In this document: one piece after another, positions 11,407-23,729 of the stretch | Layout of the letters: every line of letters starts with the position of its first letter | Position numbering within the stretch: the stretch's first letter is position 1 | Assembly: GCF_963678975.1 (NCBI RefSeq) | Contig: NC_089280.1 | Coordinates: 16,900,780 to 16,964,779, forward strand | Reading direction: 5' to 3' | Source of the DNA: Dysidea avara | Lineage: Eukaryota; Porifera; Demospongiae; Dictyoceratida; Dysideidae | DNA length: 64,000 nt | The notes under the pieces: generated by a model | Told to the model about the DNA's origin: nothing | What the model saw: only the letters and a program-made list of their open reading frames with translations | Database searches by the model: none | Program-made: the position numbers and the translations under genes

Positions 11407-13116
11407 TCAGAGTATGATAAGTGATAAAAATTCATTCTAAGCTGAAGATTCTTGGAACTAGTTTGTTATTGTCCATTATATAGCTTCTTGGTATTGAGTT
11501 GCTTTGCTCATTTTTACAGGCCTGGTCTTTTCCTCAGTAAAGCAATTTGTGGTAGATGAATAATGTAATGACAGTTTAACTGTAATAACAAAATACCAAT
11601 AGCAGGTAAGACAACTGCCTAGCTACTTCACAATATTTATCATTGCTTGGTAGCCAGGCCTAGTTGTAGCACTGTCAGATTATCATATAGGTTAATTTTA
11701 ATTCTATATACTATCTAGCATATACTCTAAAATATTTTATAATTGTAGTAGATCTTCCTTGGCAGACACTTTGCTGTGGGAGTAGAATGTTGATGTGTAT
11801 ATATTATTACAAGAAGCAGGTCATTTCCCCAACAGAGTCACTACAACATTTCACCAGAGTTGTGTGAGCAATTGTGGTCAGTTATAGACTAGATGTCCAC
11901 ATCACCAAATATGTACATGTTATGTGACCATTTCCTCAAAGGTTATCAAAAACAACGATTGGTGGATTTAATGAAACCAAAGCACTTTGCAATTACATCA
12001 TAACAAAGAGAAAAATCCCATGTACCCATGTAGTCGGCAGCAGTAGACTTGACTCACACAAGGGGCATGTTCTGGTCAGTAGTCACACATATACATTTTT
12101 CAGCTAGTGTAATTGTTTTGATCCTATAATGTAATCATTACATAGTAGGCAACTGATCAATTGCGCTAAAGCTATTACTACACATTTCATAGTTAACAAA
12201 ATAAATGTCAGAACAACTTGTCACCCACTACTCCATCATTACTGGGACATTACCAACCCAAGTAGTTAATTCCAGAGTGGTATACACATATCTATGGTGG
12301 TTCACATTATATTACTGAGATTCCGAGAAAGACAGGCTTTTAAGATATATTACCAGGTATTAAGCATTATAGACATTTAGACAGCAATACCCACCCTTGA
12401 CAAATATGAAAAGAACCATAACAATTAGTGGAGCAAGTAGGAGGTTTACAAAATAATTTGGGTCAGACGATTAAATTTCATTTTTGACCACAACAAGACC
12501 AAGACAAAGGAGTATTTTAGTAAACACATTTAGTTGAAGTTATGATGGTATATATGGAACTGTAATTCATTGTATCTATTTAAATAAGTATTTCCTTGTG
12601 TGTATGCGTCACTACCCCTCACATTATATACCTACATAAATGAAAATTCAAGTATATAGCTTTACTGTGCTATATATACAAGAATTTCACATGGATAGCT
12701 CTAAAATTATTTTGTAATGGTTACTCAGTGACTTTCAACCTTGCTAGCTACAAAATACAGTTGACTCCAGCACTCACCACATATACATGCATCAAGTGCA
12801 GGCAACAATTGAACTTCTGTAGGTTATAACCATGTTCATACATGGCAGTTTCCGTAAACTACGTACACCCAGTGTTAATTGACTTGCTATCTGGGCATAA
12901 CAGTTGCTTGCCCAGTTGTGAATCATGTGTGCACCACCCATAACCTCCCATTGACACACCTAACAGTCACACAGCAAGAATGAAGGTCATTTAAGGTCTT
13001 TATTGTGCTAAACTTTTATTACCAAATCACTCATACAGAATTTTTTTTACTTTACAGTGGATCAAATAAATAATAACAAACTGGATATGCAAGGGAGTGT
13101 CACATAGGTACGTGTC

Positions 13117-13324
13117 GTAGGTATAGACCTGCGACTGCAGTCAAAGTCTTGACTCGCTGAAATTTCGCTCTGCCGTTGACCTGTGACTAAGAGCCTTTTT
13201 CAATCTTTGTTAGCAACTATATTTCAGTACTTTTCGATGGTGGGTTGGAATTTTTACCCTTGACTGTTGACTTGGCACGAATTTGGTAGCCTTGACCTTT
13301 GACTGTGGTTGCAGATCTACCTAC
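13117..13324. mobile_element. Short terminal-repeat element
   Basis: GTAGGTATAGACCTGCGACTG pairs imperfectly with the end of the segment (CAGATCTACCTAC), and the CAGTCAAAG stretches also pair. Confidence 0.6.
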
Positions 13325-13639
13325 AGTGAGTGCCTGTGTGTCACGGCACCCCCTTGATATGTTTTGGGCGAAATTGGATATGGACATAACGAGAGGCTAG
13401 TTAGCTAATTAATACTGTAACTGATTTTTCCATTAAAATAAACCCCTCTATTCTGGACACCTTGGGACAATGTCCTTTACGTGAAGTGTCATTTTTCAGG
13501 GGTCAAAATGTATGTACACCCCGGAACTGCACTGATGACAATGTCCTGGTTTTGGGGTATCCGGGTTCCGCCACCAGCTAGCTAGAGGCGGCTAAGATGT
13601 CATAGCGGATCAAATCTACCCCTCTGAATTACTGATGGC

Positions 13640-13712
13640 TAGTCTCGCGTAGCCACTCAGCAGGCCTCCTTTTTTCTTTTGTGTGGGGGCCGCGGGAAGC
13701 TACGCGAGACTA
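13640..13712. mobile_element. Tiny MITE with AGTCTCGCGTAGC ends
   Basis: 13-bp perfect inverted ends (13641-13653, 13699-13711). The matching place in unit 4 (about 41408) lacks it. Confidence 0.65.
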
Positions 13713-13889
13713 TATATACTTGACTACATGTATGACCATAGATTATCTCTCGATAATCTATGGTATGACTTACTATAACAACGGACGCTGCCGTGCCGAA
13801 ACGGAATTGAGTTGATGCAGTGTTGATTGAAGACAAAGGCTATAGCTCGCTTCGTGGCTAAGACGAGCTGAGTTTGTGAAATGAACTCA

Positions 13890-14209
13890 GTTGGATAACT
13901 TATATTCGGTTCGGTCTCGGGTACGGTGGCTTGGAACCCCTTTTCAGAGAAAAACTGCAGTTTCGTTGCATGGTGTTGCCCACGTATTTGAGCAAATTAC
14001 GTCGTCGCTTCGACGGCCACATGCCAATGCTAATAATAGCCATGCGTTCATACAAATTTACGATACGACTAGCTATACGTAATGAGTTAGTCTTGTGGCG
14101 AGTCTGCATTGTCAATAATCTATGGCATTGTGAACGTCGACATTAGATTATATATATATCAAGAGCTTTTACCCGTTACCTGCCGCATCAGTATCCGCAG
14201 TTAGTAGCT
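13890..14209 (+). promoter_or_regulatory. Conserved 5' flank of unit 2
   Basis: The block GCCCACGTATTTG at 13978-13990 is 232 bp before the ATG and recurs before exon A in units 3 (25767) and 4 (41679). A CACATG E-box-like site follows in units 2 and 4. A TATA-like run is at 14147-14160. That this is a promoter is inferred from position and conservation only. Confidence 0.4.
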
Positions 14210-17200
14210 ATGAGCAACAGTCGAGGAGAAGGAAATTTGTTGCTCATTGTCAAAGCTGCAGAAGGAAAGAGAACAAGACCCAATGAACCTGGTAAGAACG
14301 AATTAGATAATGCTGACACATGTGAGGTAGAAATACATGAACTAGCTAGTTGATAGCAATTAAAACTGTCATAGACTCAGTAAACATACCGTATAAGTAG
14401 TTTAGTTTAGTGGATTTGTTATTCAGAACTACAGACTTTCTTGTCAATAGTGAGTATAGTCTTGCCATGGGAGTGCTGAGCAAGTTTTAGCTGACTAGTT
14501 GGTGTTGTTTACTTGAGGCACAGCCACTGAAGTTCTGAGTTCCAAGAAATTAGTGTCATGGATTGTTTGCATGCCAGAATGTGGCTATACAGACCCCGTT
14601 AACTGGTGTGGTGAAATTCTTAGGAGGTTCTGCTTTGCTGCTCTATTACAGGACTTGTTATAAGGTAGTAATAATTGTTGCATGGTATGACGGATCAACT
14701 TTGTATGTGCTGATATAATGGTGCATAATCACCATTCATAAACTTAGTGTGGTTGTAGGAGGCAATGTTTAGGTTAAACTGGTTATATACAGTGCATTGA
14801 TATAAACAGCACTCTGACTAGACTACAATGGCTGTGTATGGGTGCACGTATTAGTAATAGTAATAATAGTAATTATTTGGATAAGCACATCTGTTAGATA
14901 TGCATAATGTGTGTACAACTGTCCAAAATTGGAAAGTGTTATATCTGAGTGTGTATATTATAATCATAGCTATATACTATAAAGTTGTGTAGTATTTGAA
15001 GCATACACATGCATGAATAACCGGAATGGTTGCATTCAGTAAGTATATACGCAGCAATGGATGATTGAAATGTATAAATAATTATAATAATACGATACAC
15101 TAGTATTTAATGTAAGGACATGGCCGACATTGTCTACAAAGTGGTAACATAAGCAACTGATTGTCTCCTTAAACTCCTAATCGGTGAAGGAAGATCCCAG
15201 TTTTCAGCCATCTGCCTTGGCTGTCTTTCAGCTATAAAGGGATCATGGTCCCATTGTTATGGACCCATTCGTTTTAGCACTCGGCAGTATACTACTGAGA
15301 AGACTCTGCAAAGTACCACCGGACCACACGTATATTTTCCATATATAAATTATTGACCAGTTGCTAATATCACTGCATCTGAAAACTCTACCCTGTCCTG
15401 CCATAGATGATGCAATTCAGTGTGTAATAATGTACACGCCCACTAAGTTTCAGATCAATTGTGTGAATGGAACGTGAGGTATAACCATAACCAGTTTAAT
15501 AATACATAAATATTAATACAACAACAAGTAAAACTACAAATCTTTTAACTGGTCTTTGTTTTTTAACATTCTTGAAGACTAACTGGCTGCTTTAGCCACT
15601 TCATTACAAGGGTGAACAAGGGCATATTCAGAGAATTGCGTAGTACATGGTCTAGTTCATCAGTCAGATGTGTTTCAGGCTTCATGACAGTTATAAGGAT
15701 CTATAAACCTTGAGGCTGTATGTTTTAGTTGTTTACAGCACTGTAGTACCTGGTATACTGTTGGTCTTGGCCTTTTTGGGTGATTTGTGATCTCCTCCAT
15801 TGAAATGTTGCAACTTGCCTTCGTGTTATAACACAAACTTGCAAGAGGAAGCAGTTAGTCTAAAATCCTTCTCTGATGGTTAAAACCTATAAAAGGACAG
15901 AAACCATTAGAATAGTCCAACAAAACAAGTATATATAGCTAATTAGCAATGTATCAGCATGGCTAAAGTGTATATATATATATAGGTATCATTAATATAG
16001 GTATCAATTTTTTTTTTTAAGTTGTCTGTTCTGTGATCAATACAAATATACTATATTACAAGCAAACAAAGACAAAAATGACTATAAAATGTCCACACTA
16101 AGGATGGAGATGCCCCTCGTGCATAGGCAGATTAGGTATCCAGGGGAGGAGCAGCAACCACACAGCAGCCGAGCCATTAAGGAAAATCCTATATGGCATT
16201 GAAGCCAGCAAAGCATGTGACTGTGGCGGGTGGCAATGTATGAAGCCAACTTCTTAACATCAGCAGTTGGTCCACAGCCACCAGCACCTGAAAAGACAAG
16301 TGGTGAGAAACATCCCATCTCCACATCACAAACCCACTGGTCATAAGCCCTCCTCTTCTGTTGCTCATTGTGGTGATAACAAGTCGACACTGGTACTGAT
16401 AAGATGGGGTATAGGGATTGAACACACGTACATCAAAGAAAGCACATTGATGTGAAACATCCCAAAAACCAGTACCCAAGTGAGCACCATCATCTACAAT
16501 GGCACTACGGTAAGACAGGCTTCCCCAGTCAATGGCTGAAGACCATGCAGGCTCAACAGAAACATCATGACAAATCTCCTTTAGCAAATGAGCGATAGAA
16601 TCACGAATTTCATTATGGTGGACAAATAAGAATCCTCCCCGAGGACAACTTAAGGCATGCTCAACAGTAAAGAGACACCACACACACGCGCGCACGCGTG
16701 CACGAAGCTGGCAGTAGGCATCCAACCATATCACAGGCAGAGGGCATCATGAAAATCACTTTTACGTAGTTGAAACTCACCTGTGTGTAGATGATAGGTA
16801 TTTAATTTTCCCTCCAGGTGATTCTCTCTTGTTTAAGTACTTTCTTAGACACAAAACAAATTTTTTAAAATTTTAAGCAGCTTATTGGAAGCATATTTGG
16901 GTCACACTGAAAGCACTTTTGGGCCTAACCAATACTGCCAAGGCAACATGAAGGTATTGTGAGGCTGGTTTCTGGTCAATATTAATAATTACCATGTCAG
17001 AAGCCATATCATGCTTTATGTATTCACTCTTACAAGCCCCTATACTACCTTAACTGTGGTTATTATACTTTGTAGCAGACAAAATGGGTGGGGTAGTATG
17101 AGGTTTTGTAGTTGTAGTTGAAACTACAGGCAATCTTAATATGTCATGTACATATTATACTGTTATTAGTACGTGTGTCATTGATGGGAATCTTGTAAAG

Positions 17201-20200
17201 GCACACTAAATTTTAATTTTAGTGTTATGAGGTTGCAGCTCTTATGACATCATGACTTAATTTGGGCGAGCCCCACACTAGCAGGACTTAGATTCATGCA
17301 CAAAAAAACTACGATAAAAATCAGTGATGATCCATATAAGGGTATGTATGTACATTGTTGATAACACAAACAATAATCAGTGTCATTTACTGATGATCCT
17401 TATAAGGGCTTGTTGGCAATCTCCACTCTGATTGTGACAATCATGAATAAAGAGCAGCTTATAGATGACCGTGATAGATCTAGAAGATCAACAGAAACAG
17501 CAGAACAAAGGGAAGTAAGAGAAAAGGACATAACTAAACGGGCTGCAGAGATGCCATGCTTCAAGCAGGCTGAGAGGGTGGTCCAATAAAGAGTTTGTCA
17601 GAGAATTCCCAATTAAGTTAGAGTCACCTTATAGGGTCTACCACCCCAGTAAAATTACACTCTGGTCAATCAACACAGTCGATCACCCTGCCACCCAATA
17701 ACATTGAGCAATACCATCATTCTGCCACTCTGACTGGTGATGTCAATCAACACCATCACCCTACCAACCCAAGAGCATTGATGAACTGACATCACGGATA
17801 CGATTTTGGCTCTTGTTAGCGATCTTTCTATTCTGATCATCAGATTATTACTGTAGCTATGTTGTTAGATTGGATGGATTGACATCATCATCCTGCCAGC
17901 CCAAGAGCATTGATGAATTGACATCATCCTTGGATACGATTTTCATCATTTCATTGGCAATGTCTGTAGCTATAATTATACTCTTATAGCTATTCACATC
18001 ATTATTTATTTTGTGTTCCTGAATTATAACAACATAATTAATCAGCTATTGACATTTAAATCATTAAATGTAATTGTGTGATTAATTACATAGTATAGGC
18101 ATGCAATCAACAAGACAAACTTGTGCATGTATTAGCACATCAATCACTGGCAGAAACTTGCAATACAGTTCAAATTGTATCATCTTCAATCGTGTAAATT
18201 AATGTCGACAATGAAAACAGCTGTTCTACGATTGAACCAACAGCTGATGTTTCAGTTTGTACAACCTCATCACCTCTTCTCTTGCCTTTCCACTCAGAAA
18301 TATACACATTTTTGCCCTTAACTAGCAAGTTATCCTTTTCAGTTGCACAACTTTGCTCAGATCTGCTCATTTTTCTCCACCTACAAAATACCAAAACACA
18401 ACATCACATAGTTAGCTACAGTTAATCATGAATCACACACAAAATTATAAGCAACTCAACCCACTTAGGCTCACCCCACGATGTTAGTCTAGTTATATTG
18501 TGGCTACACCTCTGAGAGGTCACTAAACCAGATGGCCCTAGTGTTAATAGAAATTATCACATTCTTTGAAATAACTGGTGTCAGATGTGGTGGAAGAGAG
18601 TGGTTGTGTGATAGTTTCCAATATTTAATAAATTATTTATAAGCCTAATAAATAATTTCAGGTCAGGGACTATTATCCAATGAGATATAGGTGAATAGAG
18701 ACCAGAAGGATTACAGTGAATTTCAGCTAGGAACTAAGCCACCCAAGCACCACACTATTATGACAACCCACAGAGGACCTGTTAGCAATGACAGCAAATG
18801 CAACCTCTGAAGAATCCATCCACAAGTATTAAATTGTTGCGAAGTTTCAGTTATACTGCTCAGCCAATTGCTTTTCATGGTGAAGGAGGTTTTGTCATTT
18901 AAATGAAAAGTAATAGTATATGGTATATTATCGTTAACGTGCTGTGCAATGACCTCCTTGCAATTGCTTACAAAACATTTAACAAAATGTTATAGCACGT
19001 GTATCTACACATACCACCCTTCCATCAAACTTTCCTCTATAACATTATGACATGCACTGATAACAAAACATCCACAGACTATAGACATTTACAGACCATA
19101 TATAATGAACTAACACAAAACAAACAATTTGGGGAGAAATTAGGCAGCTGGTTGAGGCATTGGTACTGCATAACTGAGACATTCTGCTTTATTACATGTT
19201 GTAGTGCTCATGTCTCTGTATTGCTCTGTAAAGCACATTGTAGTGCTCAGGTTATAACTTGGAACACATTTGCGTCAAACAGTACATTACACATATCATG
19301 TATAACACGAATTGCATCAAACACATTGCATCATAATAGCACATTATGTTGCAACACATAATACATCAAACATGTTAAATCGTAACAGCACATTACACAG
19401 GTCACATTGTAGCACGTATCACGTCATGACAACATATTACACACATCATAACAAATATTATGTCAAGCGTATCACATGGTGACAGCGCTATGCCACATCA
19501 GAGGAAGACATATGAGGCTATAATTGTACAACAAAATGTTCCTTCATTCTAATTACTAATAAACAATGTAGCTGTTTTCAACTATACATGTTCAGCTTGT
19601 TACACATCCCTGCACATGGAGAAGGATACATAGCTAGCCTACAACTAACCTGCTTACTTCAACTGTTGGAGGTGTGGTATAAAAATTATGAACGATTTCT
19701 ATTAACAAGCAAAGCCGTGATGTGCAAATTACACCTTGCACTGTTAGTGAAAAGAATGGGACACAAAGACAAAAGTAAGTACATGATATATGCTTTACAT
19801 GTACTGTGACATGCCTAAGGCATCTACCAGGCTAAAATAACATCTGAAAGTGAAAAATCAAGTCCATAGCCTTAGCGATAATTGAACTGTGCTTGTCTGA
19901 AGGCATTAGTTAGTCAGTCAGCAGAAAATCCACTAACTTAAAAAAAAAAATTGTGGCAGCTTTTTAAAAGCATTTTGGGTCACCCTGTAAGCTTGATTGT
20001 ACCTGCCAAGGCCCTGTGAAGGTTTGTGAGGCTGGTTTCTGGTCAATATGTTTCATGGGAATATGCAATCTCAGGCACTGATCCAGAGGGGGGGATGGGG
20101 TGGCTAGCCACCCACCATGCATGGCATTTAGACCTGCAATATTTACTAAAATGATTCTATAATCATAATGCTAATCATGAATAAATCTCTTTCGTTACTA

Positions 20201-22040
20201 TGTTAACAAACTATTTGCATATTTTGTCACCATGAGTCAATATGAATAAATCCCTGCATTGCATGCCAATCAGATTCCAATGCTACCCACTCTATCACCT
20301 TATACAGAGGTTTTGAGGTTGCTTGATAAATTTTGGCACGATCGTATTACGCATGTGCAACAAATATAGCCAATGAAATTTATTCTTTGTAAAATTTAAA
20401 TATGCTGCTTAAATTTCATTGGCTAGTTACCTCACATGCGCGACATAGTTGTATCAAGCAACCTCAAAACCTCTGTAGTAGCTGGTAGCATTATGCATGA
20501 ATGAACTTAATTAAAATAATCAGCAGTATCAGCTACCACCAGGCAGAGGAGTTCTATATGGGTCTGCTTTAGAGCTGCGTCAAATTTACTATTATTCTTT
20601 TATAATTGTCAGTAAATCATCCTTGGCATAATGTGACTGTATCAAAATTAGTAAAATTTTAAAGTTGGCTATTTAATATAATAACAAGTAGTGAAAAACA
20701 TACAGGGATAGCTATACCTTTAAGGTATAATGTTTCTTCTTTTGAAGCACGTGATTAGTAGGAGATAATAGTTCACATTTACTATACTATTCAATGGAGT
20801 ATACCTAAGCCATCATCTCCTACATATCACATACAGCAGAGAGATATGAATATGCAGTATGTGCACAGGTTTTGTTTGTTTTAACCACTGGTGTTAACTG
20901 ATGATTAGCCTAGCTGTACTGGGACTACAAAATACACGATATGTGCACAAGAGCTATCATGCTACCGTGTGCTTCACTGTACTATCAAATTTCACAATCA
21001 AAATCAGTGAGGCTTGAGTGGTCTGCTTTTCCCAAGCCCAATGGCAAACTGTATGAGCAGTCTGGAGGCTTAATGGAGCTCTGGCCAACCTGGGGGATGG
21101 CTATACAGCTCTGTGGTGTTGAATAAAGTCCTGCGCTGCAAATTTCCTTTTATTTTAGCCAGTTTTGATACTTGAATGCCCTTCATAATTTAGTCTAATT
21201 CATCCCTATGTGTTCCTCTTCATTTTGTAAACAACTTCTTGCCCTACCTCCTCCCACAACCCCTATTGGAGCTCATCTGATACAGCCAACCTTGAGTTAA
21301 ACACTATCTAAATTGGAAGGAAACTTAGCTGTTGGCTACTTTGCTCTAGAATGTAAGGCAGAATTGGTATAAAACAAGTAAAAATTTGGTGCACATAGCT
21401 TCAACCATTGCTATAACACATTAAATATTTAAAACCGGTGGCATTTCTCTATAGGCAATAAGATTAGTTTTCCCAGACTATAGGTCACATATTAGCTTCA
21501 ATGTGATCATAAGAAAACATACTACATAGGGAAGTACTGATACCTATAGTATTACATGTGGTTTGTTCTTTATAGGTTATGACTCGTTGAATGGTTGTAG
21601 TGGCTTGGATCTGTTAAAAGGCAATAAGAAAAGAAAATTACACAAAGCCCAAGCTCCCACTACTGTAGGGTCATTGGAAGTGGATGCTTATGCTGTGGAT
21701 ATTAAGAGAGTAGAAAACCCATTTGTTAAAGATGATGAATATTCATATGATGCTTCTGGTTACCTTCCTAGACTAAAGTTTCACAGATCTGTTTCCCATG
21801 CTAAGATGTTACGCAATGCCAAAGAAAAGAAAAGGTAAGTAATTTATGATTGCATGCTAACTATGGTTAGGCTGTTATATTATTAGACGAAGGAATTTAA
21901 AACAAGCACAGCTGGCACTTCACCAGGAGCTGCAACCCTACACACATCAAAAGCCAATTCTAAGAACTATCCTGTGTACTGGAAATGTTGACAAGAGAAA
22001 CCAATCCTCCATACCACTTAACTCAAAGGCATGTGGATAA
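14210..22040 (+). CDS. Truncated bHLH protein, unit 2 (no helix 2, no zipper)
   Basis: Exons 14210-14291, 21576-21834, 21887-22040; 495 nt, 164 residues. Exon A is 18 nt shorter than in units 3 and 4, in frame. Exon B is intact, but the family's key basic-region His is Arg here (residue 107). Exon C runs normally through helix 1 and loop, then at about 21980 jumps into the last codons of exon F: residues 146-150 are GNVDK, as in the C-terminus of unit 4. The join keeps the exon F frame and ends at TAA 22038-22040. Helix 2, zipper, acidic exon and most of exon F are gone. Family knowledge says such a product should not dimerise or bind an E-box normally. Whether it is expressed, or is a slowly decaying pseudogene, cannot be told from sequence. 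Confidence 0.68.
16082..16734 (-). pseudogene. LINE-like retroelement C-terminal remnant
   Basis: Two overlapping minus frames (16734-16189 and 16390-16082) continue one protein across a frameshift near 16390. Seen: FTVEHALSCPRGGFLFVHHNEIRD, split here as FTVEHALSCPRGGF and HHNEIRD, then DDGAHLGTGFWDVS, FFDVRVFNPY, and EQQKRRAYDQWVCDVE. From memory this block is common at the C-terminus of retroelement proteins in marine invertebrates and may be a PD-(D/E)xK-like domain; that is inference. Lies in intron 1 of unit 2. Confidence 0.55.
17263..18483. mobile_element. 1.2-kb insertion private to unit 2, possibly Helitron-related
   Basis: Unit 4 runs straight across this point (about 44758-44775), so the segment was inserted here or deleted there. 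A 69-codon + frame (17380-17589) has SRRSTETAEQREVREKD, like the repeated Arg/Glu motif found in some Helitron-associated proteins. A minus-strand frame (18360-18170, ending TIEDDTI) starts just after a possible splice acceptor and is unrecognised. Direct repeats with CCCAAGAGCATTGATGAA occur at about 17769 and 17902. Confidence 0.45.
19200..19490. repeat. Degenerate minisatellite-like stretch
   Basis: Loose repeats of ACATTACACA, TCATGACAACA and GTAACAGCACATT texts. Period not resolved by eye. The 120-codon frame at 18999-19361 partly overlaps it and is probably not a gene. Confidence 0.4.
20305..20475. mobile_element. mariner-like MITE with TA duplication
   Basis: 26-bp ends starting CAGAGGTTTTGAGGTTGC are perfect inverted repeats, flanked by TA. 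Subterminal AAATTTCATTGGCTA also pairs. 171 bp. Confidence 0.8.
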
Positions 22041-22717
22041 TATTGTAGAGACCTTATAGTTATAAATGTGCTTAGATTTAAATGTTAGATGTAGCTATAT
22101 ATTTAGTTTTATTTTCATTATGAATTGGGTTTACTAGATGTTTATTTAATTATATTACGCATAAACAGCTGCCATAAAAGGTAGAGGCTATACCTACCAC
22201 ATGCTATGATATGTGACATTGAGGAATGATGTGAGGGGACCCCACAACAATAAAAGTAAATCAAAAACATAATCAATTACAATGAGAATTGCCACTAAGT
22301 TATGTAATGAGATAATTTGAAGTATGTGTGTATTACATTGTATTATGTCTTCTATCATCACCCCTAATAATTCCTTCAATGTTCCGATTTGGCTGCTCTG
22401 ATCATGACATGAGGTGGTTCTGTATAGAGCAGGGGAATACACCATTATGTCAGAGTAAGGTATACACAAGTAATAAGAAAAACAATAAAGTGATTTGGTG
22501 TTATTTCATAGTTTGTTAGTATCCATTTCATAACTTCTTGGTATTCAGTACATACTGTAATGGAATTCTATTATTACAGTTAAAGTGTCACTAGGTTATT
22601 CATTTACCACAAATTGCTTTACTAAGAAACAGACCAGACCAGTCAAAATGTAGAGGATTGTCTTCACAATACTTGGGCAACATTATTATGCCTAGTTACA
22701 CTGTCAGGTTGTCAAGC

Positions 22718-22855
22718 AGTGAAACCTCATTAATAGGGCCACCTATGGGATCAAAAATACTCAATAAATGAGGTGGCCTCATTATTAAGGCATGAAGTAC
22801 ACCTTAGCTGTGTTTGGGGACCTAGTGGAGGTGGCCGCTATAATGAGGTTTCACT
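22718..22855. mobile_element. Small pogo-like MITE
   Basis: AGTGAAACCTCATTA at the left pairs with TAATGAGGTTTCACT at the right; subterminal GGCCACC/GGTGGCC also pair. Confidence 0.7.
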
Positions 22856-23338
22856 ACTTTTAATTTCATACAATCTAGATTATCTTCCCATGTACCTACT
22901 ATGCTGTGTAATAATATTATTAAAAGTATTGTAATAGAGCTTCTATTGGCCTAGGTCAATACTTTGCTGTGGGTTAGTGTTATTACAAGAAGTGGTGATC
23001 ATGGTCAGTTATAGACTAGATGTACTCACCACCAAATACGTACATGATGTGTGACCATTTCCTCAAAAACAATATTGTGGATTTAATGTAACCATAGCAT
23101 TTTGTAATTAAGTTTAGAACAAAGAGACGTCCCATATAGCCACACGTTCACTATAAACTTGACTACACAAGAAGATGCAAGTGTTAGTTGTCACACCTGT
23201 CTATTATCAAGCCCGACTATTATACATATTTCTGATTCTATTGCTGTTCTAATACTTTTCTTATATAACACTAGCAATATAGTGATAGCTGTAAAGTATG
23301 CACGTATGTAGTTATAGCATTTACACACAACTCTCTAC

Positions 23339-23729
23339 TAGGGTTGGGCAATATTTCAATATTATCGCCTGAATGCAATATTATGATGTGCAATACTGAG
23401 TACCGCAGCTTTTTTGAAAATACCACAATACAGTTTGTGCAATATTATCGCATTTTCTGCATAATTGCTAAGAGAGAAATTGTGTTATTAGTGCTTTGCA
23501 GTGACCACAGGATTGACACAAACATTAGAAAGCTGTACCCAGAAGCACTGAAGGTCTGACAGCAACTTGTGCTGCCATTGCATATCAGAGTTGAATACTA
23601 TAGACCCACAATAATGTCTTATTTATGACACATAGTATCTTATAGTGGACATGGCAATATTTGCAATTATCGCATGATCACCTCAGTGCAATAATCGCAA
23701 GTAGAAAATACCAGTACCGCCCAACCCTA
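23339..23729. mobile_element. hAT-like MITE, copy 2
   Basis: Termini TAGGGTTGGGCAATA and TACCGCCCAACCCTA; 8-bp duplication CTCTCTAC at 23331-23338 and 23730-23737. 391 bp, in the unit 2-3 spacer. Confidence 0.85.

Noticed and set aside
13737-13764. Hairpin CCATAGATTATC/GATAATCTATGG considered as a terminator
   Set aside because: Eukaryotic context; no reason to expect a hairpin terminator, and no T run.
18999-19361. 120-codon + strand frame
   Set aside because: Low-complexity Cys/His/Thr-rich translation of a degenerate repeat stretch, with no splice or homology support.
20056-20110. Left end of a GGATC-type element (CACTGATCCAGAGGGG)
   Set aside because: No matching right end or target duplication found nearby, so not listed as an element.
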